DNA of 64,000 bases from Chitinophagaceae bacterium (GCA_016721725.1 JADKHN010000001.1:930001-994000), one strand, 5' to 3'. Shown: positions 27,977 through 38,249, counted from the first letter of the stretch. The notes: generated by a model not told the origin, from the letters alone. Numbers and translations are program-made.

Positions 27977-28350
27977 GGTCATTTGTTTTAGGGCGTAAAT
28001 ATAAGGAGAATAGCCAATGCCGGGCGTCTTGCCATTGGCGAAGATTTTTACCACAAAGGCCACAAAGTTCTTTTACGAAGAGCACAAAGAAAAACCTTCG
28101 CGTTCCTTAACGCCTTAGCGTCTTCGCGGTTAAGTTTTACCACAAAGGCCACAAAGGTTTTGCACGGAGTGCACAAAGAAAAATATCTGTGTACTCTGTG
28201 TTGCCTTCTCTCTGTGTTCTCTGTGGTTAAAAAAAATACCGCAGGCGCCTCCTTTAAATGCATTAGCCCGGAAAAAAATGATACTTTTAAAGGACAGGCA
28301 TTCTGCTGCTGTTCTTCCATTTATTCCTTGAGCTCATAAAACACCCGGTC
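27977..28350. repeat. Intergenic repeat mosaic (family B)
   Basis: Two consecutive family B units (about 28048-28130 and 28137-28235), each ACCACAAAGGCCACAAAG followed by GCACAAAGAAAAA and then CTTCGCGGTTAA or CTCTGTGGTTAA. The last ~100 bases before the GH95 gene are unique and should hold its promoter, but I see no clear -7 box. Confidence 0.7.
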
Positions 28351-30804
28351 ATGCATCGTTCCCTGTTTTGTCTTGTTGTTCTTTTCCTTGTCTCAGCGAT
28401 GGGTAAGGCCCAGCAGACTGATATCCCCGCCGCCATCAGCAGTAAGACCTTTAACCCTTCAACCTTGCTCTGGTATAACACCCCGGCTAAAAAATGGGAA
28501 GACGCCCTGCCGGTAGGTAATGGCCGGCTCGGCGCCATGGTCTTTGGTAAGAACGGGGAAGAACGCATACAACTCAATGAAGAGACGGTCTGGTCGGGCG
28601 GCCCTTATTCCACCGTGGTGAAAGGCGGATACAAGGTCTTACCCGAGATCCAACAAAAGGTCTTTGCCGGTAAATACCTCGAAGCCCATAACCTCTTCGG
28701 TCGTAACCTGATGGGCTACCCGGTTGAACAACAGAAATACCAGGGACTGGCTAACCTGCACCTCTTCTTCAAAGGGCAGGACTCCGTCAGCGATTACAAA
28801 CGATGGCTCAACCTGGAAGACGGGGTGTCCGGAGTTTCCTACAGTGCCGGCGGCATCCGTTACCAGCGCGAGGTCTTCGCCTCGGCGCCCGACCAGGTGA
28901 TCGTGATCCGGATCAGGGCCGACAAACCCGGTAGCATCTCTTTCACCGCCAACCTGCGGGGTGTGAGGAACCAGACCCATTCCAATTATGCCACCGATTA
29001 TTTCCGGATGGATCCCTATGGCTCCGACGGTTTGGTCCTCACCGGCAAATCAGCCGATTATATGGGCGTGGAAGGAAAGCTCCGTTACGAGGCCCGCATC
29101 AAAGCTGTCCCGGAAGGCGGCAGCATGCGCACCGACGGGGTGGATCTCATTATCGAGAACGCCGATGCCGTCACCCTCTATTTCGCGGCCGCCACCAACT
29201 TCGTGAATTACAAGGATGTGAGCGCCGACCAACACCAACGCGTAAACGACTATTTCAAAAAGGTAGAACAGCGTTCGTTCAACGCCATCCTGTCCGCAGC
29301 GGTGGCCGACCATCAACATTATTTCGACCGCGTTGCCCTCAGTCTGCCCGTTACGGCGAATTCCTTCTTACCCACACCCGAACGGGTACAGCAGATCCAG
29401 TCCCTGCCCGATCCGGCACTGGCGGCCCTGAGTTACCAGTTCGGCCGTTACCTCATGATCGCCTCCTCCCGTCCGGGTACGCAACCCGCTAACCTGCAGG
29501 GCATCTGGAACGATGACATGAATCCGGCCTGGGATTCGAAGTACACCACCAATATCAATACCGAAATGAATTACTGGCCGGTGGAAAGCGGCAACCTGCC
29601 CGAATGTTCGGAACCGCTCTTCAAGATGGTCAAAGAACTGACCGACCAGGGCAGCCAGGTGGCCCGTGAACATTATGGTGCCAGGGGTTGGGTCTTCCAC
29701 CAGAATACCGATCTCTGGCGGGTGGCGGCTCCGATGGACGGTCCAACCTGGGGAACCTTCACCGTGGGCGGCGCCTGGCTTTGTACCCAACTCTGGGAGC
29801 ATTATCAATATACGATGGACAAAGATTACCTGAAGGAAGCCTTTCCGGTGATCGAAGGATCGGTGACCTTCTTCCTGGATTTCTTAGTGCCGCATCCTAA
29901 TGGAAAATGGCTGGTGACCAATCCCTCCACTTCGCCGGAGAACTTTCCCGACGGGGGCGGCAACAAACCTTATTTCGATGAAGTGACCGCCGGATTCCGC
30001 GAAGGCACCACCATCTGCGCCGGCTCCTCGATCGACATGCAGATCCTCTACGACCTTTTTGGTTATTACCTGGAAGCGGCGAGGATCATGGGAAAGGAAG
30101 ATGCCTTTGTACAACAAGTGAGGAGCGCAAGGGAAAAACTCGTGCCCCCGCAGATCGGCCGCGACGGGTCTTTGCAGGAATGGGCCGACGACTGGCGCTC
30201 GCTGGAAAAGAACCACCGGCATTTCTCGCATATGTACGGACTCTATCCCGGTAAAGTGCTTTACGAAAAAAGAACTCCGGCATTGATCGAAGCTTATAAG
30301 AAAGTGCTGGAAGAAAGAGGCGATGCCTCCACCGGTTTTTCCAGGGCCTGGAAGATGGCACTCTGGGCCCGGCTCGAAGACGGCAACCGCGCCAACAAGA
30401 TCTACAAGGGTTACCTGAAAGACCAGTGCTGTAATTCCTTCTTCGCCTTGTGCGGACGAGCCCTGCAGGTAGACGGTAGCTTCGGCGTCAGCGCCGCCGT
30501 CACCGAGATGCTGATGCAATCACAGGAAGGGGTCATCAAACTGTTGCCCGCCCTGCCCGACGAATGGAACGAAGGAAGTTTCAAAGGTGTTTGCGCCCGG
30601 GGCGCTTTTGAGCTCGACTTTGCCTGGAAGAACAAAGAGGTGACGCGACTGAGCATCTTATCCAAGGCCGGACAGGAATGCCGGCTGGTACACCGGCCCG
30701 GCATGCGCATCAGCAGCAACGGAAAAAAGATCAGCTATACGATACAGCCCAACGGCATCATCTCATTCGGTACGGTGAAGAACGCCGTTTACCGGGTGGA
30801 ATAA
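28351..30804 (+). CDS. Secreted GH95 alpha-L-fucosidase
   Basis: An 817-residue enzyme of glycoside hydrolase family 95. The signal peptide ends GKAQQ. The N-terminal beta-domain begins LLWYNTPAKKWEDALPVGNGRLGAMVFG, the standard GH95 opening with the conserved NGRLGAM. The (alpha/alpha)6 catalytic domain contains NLQGIWNDDMNPAWDSKYTTNINTEMNYWPVE, WVFHQNTDLWRVAAPMDG and the later NPSTSPEN, each typical of the family. Members release terminal alpha-1,2-linked L-fucose (or L-galactose in some plant-type members) by inversion. The peptidase gene follows after 32 bp, so the two form an operon. A FucP-like permease and a mutarotase are encoded ~26 kb downstream, which suggests use of fucosylated glycans. 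Confidence 0.93.
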   Translation: MHRSLFCLVVLFLVSAMGKAQQTDIPAAISSKTFNPSTLLWYNTPAKKWEDALPVGNGRLGAMVFGKNGEERIQLNEETVWSGGPYSTVVKGGYKVLPEIQQKVFAGKYLEAHNLFGRNLMGYPVEQQKYQGLANLHLFFKGQDSVSDYKRWLNLEDGVSGVSYSAGGIRYQREVFASAPDQVIVIRIRADKPGSISFTANLRGVRNQTHSNYATDYFRMDPYGSDGLVLTGKSADYMGVEGKLRYEARIKAVPEGGSMRTDGVDLIIENADAVTLYFAAATNFVNYKDVSADQHQRVNDYFKKVEQRSFNAILSAAVADHQHYFDRVALSLPVTANSFLPTPERVQQIQSLPDPALAALSYQFGRYLMIASSRPGTQPANLQGIWNDDMNPAWDSKYTTNINTEMNYWPVESGNLPECSEPLFKMVKELTDQGSQVAREHYGARGWVFHQNTDLWRVAAPMDGPTWGTFTVGGAWLCTQLWEHYQYTMDKDYLKEAFPVIEGSVTFFLDFLVPHPNGKWLVTNPSTSPENFPDGGGNKPYFDEVTAGFREGTTICAGSSIDMQILYDLFGYYLEAARIMGKEDAFVQQVRSAREKLVPPQIGRDGSLQEWADDWRSLEKNHRHFSHMYGLYPGKVLYEKRTPALIEAYKKVLEERGDASTGFSRAWKMALWARLEDGNRANKIYKGYLKDQCCNSFFALCGRALQVDGSFGVSAAVTEMLMQSQEGVIKLLPALPDEWNEGSFKGVCARGAFELDFAWKNKEVTRLSILSKAGQECRLVHRPGMRISSNGKKISYTIQPNGIISFGTVKNAVYRVE

Positions 30805-30836
30805 GGACGATCATCACCAATCTTAAAATCAGTAAC

Positions 30837-33068
30837 ATGAAGCTTTACCGCAGACCAGCCTTTCTTTTCCTCTTTGTCATGGTATGCCTGACTAACAGTT
30901 TTGCGCAGACGAAGAAACTGACCCTGGAAGACATCTATGAGAACAGGCTCTATGGCTCCAAAGGCTATGGTCCCGTTCGATGGATGAAGGATAACAAAGG
31001 TTATTCCACCCTCGAGAGCAATAAGGAGGCCGGGGGCAGCGATATCGTCCGGTATGAGGCGGTTGGCGGAGCCCGTAAGGTACTGGTGAGCACCCGTCAG
31101 CTGGTGCCAGGGGGATCTTCCAAGCCCCTATCGATAGACAATTATATTTGGAGTGATGACAACCAGAAATTACTCGTGTTCACCAATACCCGGAAAGTAT
31201 GGCGACTGAATTCAAGGGGAGATTATTGGGTGCTGAACCTTTCGGACGGTAAACTGAAGCAACTGGGCAAGGGCCTTGAAGAGGCCACACTCATGTTCGC
31301 CAAATTCTCACCCGACGGCGGCAGGGTGGCCTATGTGAGCAAGCTGAATATCTATACCGAGGACCTGGCCACGGGCAAGATCACCCAGCTGACCAAGGAC
31401 GGCGGCAAGAACATCATCAACGGCACTTTTGACTGGGTGTATGAAGAAGAGCTGGGCGACCGCGATGGATTCCGCTGGAGCCCGGACGGGAAGCAGATCG
31501 CCTACTGGCAATCCGATACCAAGGGCGTGGGCACATTCTACATGATCAACAACGTGGATTCCAATTATTCCGTACCCATACCCCTGCCTTACCCGAAAGT
31601 GGGTACCACCAACTCGGCCGTGAAAGTAGGGGTGGTGCCGGCCGCGGGCGGGAAGACGACTTGGTTCAAGGTACCCGGCGACCCGCGCAACAATTACCTG
31701 GCGAGGATGGACTATATCCCCGGTTCCAACGAAGTGATGATCCAGCAGCTCAATCGCCTGCAGAACACGAATACCGTTTGGGTGGGCAATACCCAAACGA
31801 TGGCGCTGAAGAATATATTGACGGATAAGGACAGCGCCTTCCTCGACATCCATGATAATATCGTCTGGCTGGATGATAACAAGTCCTTCACCTGGACCAG
31901 CGAAAGAGACGGCTGGCTGCATTTGTATAAGGTCTCCCGCGACGGGAAGGAGATGAAGCTGATCACGAAGGGGGCATTCGATGTGGTGAACATCAACTGC
32001 ATCGATCCGGTGGGCGGTTATGTCTATTATATCGCATCGCCCGAGAATTTCACCCAGCGTTATCTCTACCGGAGCCGCTTAGACGGAGTGGGTAATGCGG
32101 AGCGCGTATCACCCGCTGCGATGGCCGGCCAGCATAGTTACCAGATCTCCGCCGACGCCCGCTATGCCATCCATAGTTTTGAGAACGCCACCACACCCAG
32201 GAGGATCTCGCTGATCGACCTCTCGACGCACCAGGAGATCCGGCTGCTGGAAGACAATGCCGTATTGCGTTCCCGGATCAAAGAGCTGGGACTGCGGGAC
32301 AAGGAATTCTTCAAGGTGGACATCGGCGACGTGGTGCTGGACGCCTGGATGATCAAACCCATCGATTTCGATCCGCAGAAGAAATACCCGCTCATCGTAC
32401 ATGTTTACGGGGAGCCCGCCGGATCGACCGTGCAGGACAACTGGGGCACGGGAGATAACCTCTGGCACCAGTACCTGAGCAACCAACTGGGTTGCGTGGT
32501 CATCAGCATCGACAACCGGGGTACCCGCGTGCCCCGTGGACGTGATTTCAGGAAATGCATTTACCGGCAGATCGGTCTGCTAGCGGCCGATGACCAGGCC
32601 AAGGCCGCACAAAAGATCAGCGCCATGTATTCCTTCATTGATGATAAGCGCATCGGCATCTGGGGCTGGAGCGGCGGTGGGCAAATGACCCTGCATTGTA
32701 TGTTCCGTCATGCCGATGTTTACAAGACCGGCATTGCCGTGGCCTTTGTATCACAGCAGACATTATATGACAACATCTACCAGGAGCGCTATATGGGATT
32801 ACCCAACGATAATGTGGCTGGCTACCGCGACGGCTCGCCGGTCACCCATGCTTCCAAATTACAGGGCAACCTCATGATCATCCACGGCACCGGCGACGAC
32901 AATGTGCATTACCAGAATTTCGAACTGCTGGTGAATGAACTGGTGAAGAACAATAAGCTGTTCACCATGATGGCCTATCCCATGCGCGATCACGGCATCA
33001 GCCAGGGAAAGAACACGACCCTGCATATGCGGAGGATGATGGAAAGGTTCTGGAAGGAGAATCTGTAA
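30837..33068 (+). CDS. Secreted dipeptidyl peptidase IV-type S9B peptidase
   Basis: A 743-residue exported serine peptidase. The signal peptide ends NSFAQ. Residues ~40-480 form the N-terminal eight-blade propeller (WSPDGKQIAYWQSD, FTWTSERDGWLHLY). The double-Glu motif that grips the substrate N-terminus is visible as VYEEELGDRDGFRWSPDG. The C-terminal hydrolase has GWSGGG with Ser612, the acid in GTGDDNVH (Asp687/688) and the base in RDHGIS (His719). It should cleave Xaa-Pro or Xaa-Ala dipeptides in the periplasm. The start at 30837 excludes 53 upstream residues that lie inside the fucosidase gene. Second gene of a two-gene operon; glycoprotein breakdown would explain the pairing. Confidence 0.92.
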   Translation: MKLYRRPAFLFLFVMVCLTNSFAQTKKLTLEDIYENRLYGSKGYGPVRWMKDNKGYSTLESNKEAGGSDIVRYEAVGGARKVLVSTRQLVPGGSSKPLSIDNYIWSDDNQKLLVFTNTRKVWRLNSRGDYWVLNLSDGKLKQLGKGLEEATLMFAKFSPDGGRVAYVSKLNIYTEDLATGKITQLTKDGGKNIINGTFDWVYEEELGDRDGFRWSPDGKQIAYWQSDTKGVGTFYMINNVDSNYSVPIPLPYPKVGTTNSAVKVGVVPAAGGKTTWFKVPGDPRNNYLARMDYIPGSNEVMIQQLNRLQNTNTVWVGNTQTMALKNILTDKDSAFLDIHDNIVWLDDNKSFTWTSERDGWLHLYKVSRDGKEMKLITKGAFDVVNINCIDPVGGYVYYIASPENFTQRYLYRSRLDGVGNAERVSPAAMAGQHSYQISADARYAIHSFENATTPRRISLIDLSTHQEIRLLEDNAVLRSRIKELGLRDKEFFKVDIGDVVLDAWMIKPIDFDPQKKYPLIVHVYGEPAGSTVQDNWGTGDNLWHQYLSNQLGCVVISIDNRGTRVPRGRDFRKCIYRQIGLLAADDQAKAAQKISAMYSFIDDKRIGIWGWSGGGQMTLHCMFRHADVYKTGIAVAFVSQQTLYDNIYQERYMGLPNDNVAGYRDGSPVTHASKLQGNLMIIHGTGDDNVHYQNFELLVNELVKNNKLFTMMAYPMRDHGISQGKNTTLHMRRMMERFWKENL

Positions 33069-33443
33069 TCTCGTCCTCGTCTCTGACGAGGATGAATTGG
33101 TTTTGCGACTTTGTCGCGATGCCTTCGGCATTTTATTTAACCACAGAGGCCACAAAGTTTTTGCACTGAGAGCACAAAGAAGTTCTTCGCGTACCATTGA
33201 GTCTTAGCGTCTTCGCGGTTAATTTTACCACAAAGGCCACAAAGATTTTGCACGGAGGGCACAAAGGAAGACTTTAGGGCCCCCTCCATCTCCCCCGAAG
33301 GGGGAGGGTTTGAAGACTCTACGAAAATGAAAACTCTTTTAAAGTATTATACACTCTGAAGTCTCCCCCTTCGGGGGAGGTTTGGAGGGGGCCTCTCTCT
33401 GTGGTTAAAAAAAACCTTAACTTTCTCTATTCAAAATCCACCC
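33069..33443. repeat. Repeat mosaic: families G, B and a full family C element
   Basis: At 33070-33120 lies an element with CCTCGTCTCTGACGAGG that recurs inverted at 62300-62325 (family G). Family B covers about 33136-33260. A complete family C element occupies 33277-33393 (see separate entry). No gene. Confidence 0.8.
33277..33393. repeat. Family C MITE-like palindromic element, complete copy
   Basis: A 117-bp element with inverted ends GGCCCCCTCCA/TGGAGGGGGCC, inner hairpins CTCCCCCGAAGGGGGAG and CTCCCCCTTCGGGGGAG, and an AT-rich centre (ACTCTTTTAAAGTATTATACACTC). Other complete copies are at 35599-35711 and 56683-56800. No transposase and no obvious target duplication. Confidence 0.8.
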
Positions 33444-35021
33444 ATGAGTACCTACCCCAGCATATTCAACGATGTCATCGGTCCGGTGATGCGCGGGCCC
33501 TCCAGTTCCCATTGCGCCGCGGCCCTGCGCATCGCGCGGCTTTGCCGTAACCTGGCGGATGATAACCTGAAAGAAGTGCTCATCGAATTCGACCCCAAGG
33601 GTTCCCTCGCCACCACGCACAAGAGCCAGGGGTCGGATATGGGCCTCTTCGGCGGATTCCTGGGCATGGAAGCCGATGACGAGCGCCTGCCGGAATCAGA
33701 TAAGCATATCGTTACATCGGGCATAGCGGTCACGATCAAGATCGCGGACATTGGCGCGGAGCATCCCAATACCTACAAGCTCACGATGCGCAACGAAAAG
33801 GAGACCCGCCACCTCACCGCCATTTCCACCGGCGGCGGCATGATCGAAGTGACCGAGATCGACGGGCAAGCCGTATCCATGGCCGGCGATTATTATGAAA
33901 CGTTGATCTATGGCGTGGATCTGAAAAAGCTGATCCCTTTCATCGAGGCTTCCATCCCTTATGATGAGCTCAACCTGCATGATGGGGAGAACGGATTCAT
34001 CGAGATCAAGTCGCAGGCCTTTCCTGCTGAAGCGATACGCCAGGAATTGCTGGCCATGGAAGGGGTCCGTTGTATCAAATACCTGGAGCCCGTGTTGCCC
34101 GTGTTGGCAAGAAAGGGGCTCAGCGTGCCCTTCATCACTTGCAATGAGATGCTGGCCTATAATAAAGGAAAAGATAAATCGCTTTGGGAACTGGCGGTGG
34201 ATTATGAATCGGCGCGCGGGAATATTACCGCAACGGAAGTATTCGAGCAGATGCGCCGTATCGTGCGCATCATGAGCCATGCCATTGAGACCGGTTTAAA
34301 GGGAACGCAGTATGCCGACCGGATACTGGGCAGTCAGTCGTTGCAGTTCAGGGATAAAATGGAAGGCGACCAGTTGCTGGGCGGCGATGCCAATAACCGG
34401 ATCATCATGTATGTCAGTGCGATCATGGAAGTGAAGAGTTCGATGGGGGTGATCGTGGCCGCGCCCACGGCCGGCAGTTGCGGGGCCTTGCCCGGCGCTT
34501 TGATCGGCACGGCGCATAGTTTGGGATTGCCGGAGGGTGAATTGGTGAAAGCCATGCTTGCGGCCGGGTTGATCGGCGTCTTCATTGCCGCCCACGCCAC
34601 ATTTGCCGCCGAAGTGGGCGGCTGTATGGCCGAGACCGGCTCGGGCGGGGGCATGGCCGCGGCCGGTATCGCGGGCATGAAGAACGGGACCCTGCACCAG
34701 TGCCTGTCTGCCGCTTCGCTGGCCTTGCAGAACTCGCTGGGCATCATCTGCGACCCCATCGGCAACCGGGTGGAAGCGCCCTGCCTGGGCCGCAACGTGA
34801 TGGCCGCAAGCAATGCCGTGTCCTGCGCCAATATGGCCTTATCGGATTACGAACAACTGGTACCCTTAGACGAAGTGATCGCCACCATGAAGGCCGTCGG
34901 CGACCGCATCCACCATACCCTGCGTTGCACCAACCTGGGCGGCCTCTCCATCACCAATGCCGCCAAGCGCATCGAAGCCCTGCTGGAAGAGCAACCGGGA
35001 ACCGTATTCAAGAGTTGTTGA
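33444..35021 (+). CDS. sdaA: L-serine ammonia-lyase (iron-sulfur serine dehydratase)
   Basis: A 525-residue fused-type L-serine dehydratase that deaminates L-serine to pyruvate. The N-terminal part (SIFNDVIGPVMRGPSSSHCAAALRIAR) is the beta-chain-like domain with the GPSSSH substrate motif. The C-terminal part is the alpha-chain-like domain: MGVIVAAPTAGSCGALPGAL, GGCMAETGSGGGMAAAGIAG, GIICDPIGNRVEAPCLGRN; the cysteines of these motifs are those used for the oxygen-sensitive 4Fe-4S cluster. Length fits the single-chain type. The first 35 bp upstream follow a repeat element, so its promoter is probably inside or just after it. Confidence 0.93.
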   Translation: MSTYPSIFNDVIGPVMRGPSSSHCAAALRIARLCRNLADDNLKEVLIEFDPKGSLATTHKSQGSDMGLFGGFLGMEADDERLPESDKHIVTSGIAVTIKIADIGAEHPNTYKLTMRNEKETRHLTAISTGGGMIEVTEIDGQAVSMAGDYYETLIYGVDLKKLIPFIEASIPYDELNLHDGENGFIEIKSQAFPAEAIRQELLAMEGVRCIKYLEPVLPVLARKGLSVPFITCNEMLAYNKGKDKSLWELAVDYESARGNITATEVFEQMRRIVRIMSHAIETGLKGTQYADRILGSQSLQFRDKMEGDQLLGGDANNRIIMYVSAIMEVKSSMGVIVAAPTAGSCGALPGALIGTAHSLGLPEGELVKAMLAAGLIGVFIAAHATFAAEVGGCMAETGSGGGMAAAGIAGMKNGTLHQCLSAASLALQNSLGIICDPIGNRVEAPCLGRNVMAASNAVSCANMALSDYEQLVPLDEVIATMKAVGDRIHHTLRCTNLGGLSITNAAKRIEALLEEQPGTVFKSC

Positions 35022-35884
35022 TTTAAGCCTGCGGCTTTGCGGCCTGCGGCCGATGTCTCCCACAAAGACACAAAGTCACAAAGACAACCTTCGCGCACCT
35101 TTGCGTCTTTGCGCCTTCGCGGTTATCGTCATTGCGAGGAGGCATCCTGATGTATAGAAGGAAAGCAATCCCCCCAATACGAAGACTAACGCCTGCGGCT
35201 TGGCGGCCTGCGGCCGATGTCTCCCACAAAGACACAAAGCCACAAAGCAAACCCATGCCGTTGTTGGTATGCAGCCCGGAATTGTGTGATGGAGTACCAA
35301 CAACTTCCCGGTTACCGTCATTGCGAGGAGGTATCCTGATGTATAGAAGGAAAGCAATCCCCTGAATACGGAGAGGAATACCAACGGTGAAAAAAGGATC
35401 ACAGATTTGTAAAGATTATTTGATTACACAGATTACGGCCTGCGGCCGATGGATCCCACAAAGACACAAAGCCACTAAGAAAACCTTCGCGTAACATAGC
35501 GTCTCTGCGCCTTCGCGGTTAATTTTTACCACAAACCTGCCTGCCGGTAGGCAGGGGGCACTAAGTTTTTATACGAAGGACACAAAGGAAAAGCTTCTGG
35601 GCCCCCTCCAAACCTCCCCCCGTGGGGGAGGCTTCGAAGACTCTACGAAAATGAAGATTCCTTTAAAAGTATTTTACTCTATGAAGTCCCCCACGGGGGG
35701 ATTTAGGGGGCTAACCCTCTGTGCCCTCTGTGGTAAATTTCCTTCTATTTTTTTACCACAGAGAATGCCCTCGCGCCTTCCCACTGAAACCTCCCACCAC
35801 CCCCCACAACCACTGCTGTAAAAACAAAACCCAAACCGGGCATTTTCGATACATTTAACCCCGGCCCGATAAAAAAGCCAGACC
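35022..35884. repeat. Longest repeat mosaic (families A, B, C)
   Basis: Over 860 bp with no supported gene. Family B units at about 35050-35125, 35215-35250, 35450-35590 and 35712-35770; family A units at about 35127-35182 and 35316-35372, both of the variant in which the palindrome is replaced by CCTGATGTATAGAAGGAAAG. A complete family C element is at 35599-35711. The segment GCGGCCTGCGGCCGATG recurs four times between 35038 and 35450. A CTGCCTGCCGGTAGGCAGG hairpin is at about 35537-35555. Confidence 0.8.
35599..35711. repeat. Family C MITE-like palindromic element, complete copy
   Basis: A 113-bp copy with ends GGGCCCCCTCCA and TTAGGGGGCT, inner arms CCTCCCCCCGTGGGGGAGG and CCCCCACGGGGGG, and the AT-rich centre TTTAAAAGTATTTTACTC. 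The inner hairpin tip differs (GTG for GAAGG) from the 33277 copy. Confidence 0.8.
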
Positions 35885-36607
35885 ATGAAAAAATTCCTTC
35901 TCTCCCTCCTGATCCTCATCACCGCCACCACCCAGGCCCAGCCCATCGTGCAGCGGATGTTCGACAAACACGCCAAGGGCTTCCGCAAGAGCCTCTCCTT
36001 TGTACAGGAGACCGGGTTTTACGTGAACGATACACTCCGCAAGACCGCCACCTGGTACGAAGTGCTCGTCTACCCCGACAAGCTGCGCATCGACATCGAC
36101 GATCCCAGGTCTGGCAACGCCATCTATTTTGTGAACGACTCGGCCTATCGCTTCCAGAAGGGGGAGCTGAAGGGCAGGAATTACCAGCCGCACGACCTCG
36201 TTTTTGTATTGGGCGGCATGTATTCCTTCAGCCTGGAGGAAGCCTACAAGAAACTGAAGGCCATCGGCTACGATACGGAGAAGACTTACACTACCACCTG
36301 GAAGGGCAGGCCCGTTGTGGTGCTGGGCACCGATAAGGACGAGACCGAGAGCAACCAGTTTTGGGTGGATGCCGAAAAACTGGTGACGGTGCGGATCCTC
36401 AACAACAAGAACGGGCAGAAGACCGAGATCCTCTGCGACGACTATGTACCGCTGGGCCGGGGCTTATGCGAGACCAGCATCCAGTTCTTCATCAACGGCA
36501 AACTGCGCCAGACCGAAAAGTACCGGGAGCTGAAGGAGAATTTCACCCTCGATATGGATTACTTCGATCCTGGAAAGATGGGGAAGGTGGTCTATTGGGG
36601 GAAATAA
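35885..36607 (+). CDS. LolA-like periplasmic carrier protein
   Basis: A 240-residue exported protein with signal peptide ending TTQAQ. The mature part shows the half-barrel pattern of LolA/LolB and related outer-membrane lipoprotein-sorting proteins: FVQETGFYVNDTLRKTATWYEVLVYPDKLRID near residues 39-70, later KGRPVVVLGTDKDETESNQFWVDAEKLVTVRIL. These proteins bind lipids or lipoproteins in a hydrophobic cavity. It is shorter on specific signals than true LolA, so a general lipid/lipoprotein-binding role is the safe statement. Single gene between repeat mosaics. Confidence 0.65.
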   Translation: MKKFLLSLLILITATTQAQPIVQRMFDKHAKGFRKSLSFVQETGFYVNDTLRKTATWYEVLVYPDKLRIDIDDPRSGNAIYFVNDSAYRFQKGELKGRNYQPHDLVFVLGGMYSFSLEEAYKKLKAIGYDTEKTYTTTWKGRPVVVLGTDKDETESNQFWVDAEKLVTVRILNNKNGQKTEILCDDYVPLGRGLCETSIQFFINGKLRQTEKYRELKENFTLDMDYFDPGKMGKVVYWGK

Positions 36608-37137
36608 GGCACCCGGTTACCGTCATTGCGAGGAGGCATCCTGATGTATAGAAGGAAAGCAAGGAAAGCAATCGGGAAAGCCCCCGAATGCGGAGACCAA
36701 TACCACCGGTGAAAAAGGATCACAGATTATAAAAGATTAGCTGATTACACAGATTGCGGCCTGCGGCCGAATGATCCCACAAAGACACCAAGCCACCAAG
36801 AAAACCTTCGCGCCCGGTTACCGTCATTGCGAGGAGGTATCCCGATAGCTATCGGGAAAGCAATCCCCCGAATACGAAGCTGAAGGTTTTTTTTACCACA
36901 GAGGCCACAGAGATTTTGCACTGAGAGCACAAAGTAGAATCTCTGTGTTCTCTGAGTTGCCTTCCCTCTGTGCGCTCTGTGGTAAAATTGTCTTCATAAT
37001 TATTAGTACAGAGCAAATTAGAAAACCTTCGCGTTCCCTCGCGTCTTAGCGCCTTCGCGGTTTTCGTCATAGCGCTTTCCCGGTCATCTGTTTTCAATAT
37101 TATTGGATATATTTATTTGATAAAACACATCAGTAGT
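36608..37137. repeat. Repeat mosaic (families A and B)
   Basis: Family A at about 36618-36700 (a disordered copy with GGAAAGCAAGGAAAGC) and 36818-36880 (with the palindrome at 36841-36856); family B at about 36755-36812 and 36893-37065. The last 60 bases are AT-rich and probably hold the promoter of the next gene. No gene supported. Confidence 0.8.
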
Positions 37138-38241
37138 ATGAACAACAGAACAAGGATCTTTTTTTATGGGATTGCGGCTTTCATCCTGGGGAACATCAAC
37201 CCGGCTGCGGCTCAGAATCCCAAGGGGAACGGGTATGAATTGCCATTCAACGCGGTGGTTGCCACCAGTAGGGCGGGCACCACCATTTTACAGAAGGATG
37301 CGGAAATGCTGGCAGGCGGCGGGCTGTATTCATTTGACGGCATGAAGCTGGTGAACCTGAATCTTAGCTACCTGGATTTTGCCAAGGGTTCGCACCGGGG
37401 CACTTTTTACTCCGGCGTGAACCTGCGCAACAGCATCGGCGTTAAGAAAGCGCTGGGGGAATCGGACAATGATCTTACCAGCACCACATTCGGAACCGGT
37501 ACCAAACTGATCAATACCCGATTCCGAAACTGGCGCATACAGGATTCCTGGTTTACAGGTTGTACCATCGACAGCAGCAGTTTGGTAAATACCATTATGG
37601 AGAATACCACCTTTACGGATGTTACACTGAAGAATACGACCATAACCCATAACCGGGAGTCTTTTTGGAACAATGTATTGTTTAAGGGCAGATCCGTTTC
37701 AGATGGATTGGTAATTGATAAAGGACGATTGTTCAATACCAGTTTTGCCGGTATGACCATGACCAATTCCCGCATTACAAACAGTAATATCAACAGCTGG
37801 CGCTGTACTGGATCCACGGCCAACCCGGTGAAGTTCATCGGCATGCGTTTTGACAGCGACAGTATTTTGAACATGAACCTGGTGTCGACCACCCTGGCGG
37901 GAACCGACAGTATCAATAACCTGAGCGTATTCGAGAATTGTTATCTATCTACCCTGAATTTCCAGACCTGCCAGATCGGCGCCGAATTCACCAATACCAA
38001 ATGGAAACTGGGCTATGTGGTGAACACCCATTTCCTCAAGTCGGTCTTCAACCGTCTGCAGGTGACCGGCGGGGCTGATCCTTCACAGCAGGTCGTTTTC
38101 AACAACTGTAATTTCAGTCGCAGCCGTTTTGACGGGGAGGTTGTATTTACCTATTGTAATTTCACCAATTGCAGGTGGCCGGCCGGTCCCAAACCCGCGA
38201 ATGTGCAGTTTGTGAATTGTACGGGGACGGTGTGGCAATAG
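37138..38241 (+). CDS. Secreted pentapeptide-like repeat protein
   Basis: A 367-residue exported protein; start at 37138 (MNNRTRIFF) with signal peptide ending PAAAQ. The mature part has no enzymatic motif but a strong periodicity of short strands with N, T and S: NTIMENTTFTDVTLKNTTIT, FNTSFAGMTMTNSRITNSNI, FENCYLSTLNFQTCQIG, FNNCNFSRSRFDGEVVFTYC, ending FVNCTGTVWQ. This alternation every five or so residues is like pentapeptide-repeat beta-helices, here in a degenerate form. Function unknown; a cell-surface or periplasmic structural role is inferred. It is convergent with the DUF4255 gene. Confidence 0.65.
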   Translation: MNNRTRIFFYGIAAFILGNINPAAAQNPKGNGYELPFNAVVATSRAGTTILQKDAEMLAGGGLYSFDGMKLVNLNLSYLDFAKGSHRGTFYSGVNLRNSIGVKKALGESDNDLTSTTFGTGTKLINTRFRNWRIQDSWFTGCTIDSSSLVNTIMENTTFTDVTLKNTTITHNRESFWNNVLFKGRSVSDGLVIDKGRLFNTSFAGMTMTNSRITNSNINSWRCTGSTANPVKFIGMRFDSDSILNMNLVSTTLAGTDSINNLSVFENCYLSTLNFQTCQIGAEFTNTKWKLGYVVNTHFLKSVFNRLQVTGGADPSQQVVFNNCNFSRSRFDGEVVFTYCNFTNCRWPAGPKPANVQFVNCTGTVWQ

Positions 38242-38249
38242 GGCTGACT

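Noticed and set aside
28048..28320. Frames in family B repeats that look like small secreted proteins
   Set aside because: The same translations recur at several other repeat sites in the window, so they are repeat-derived, not genes.
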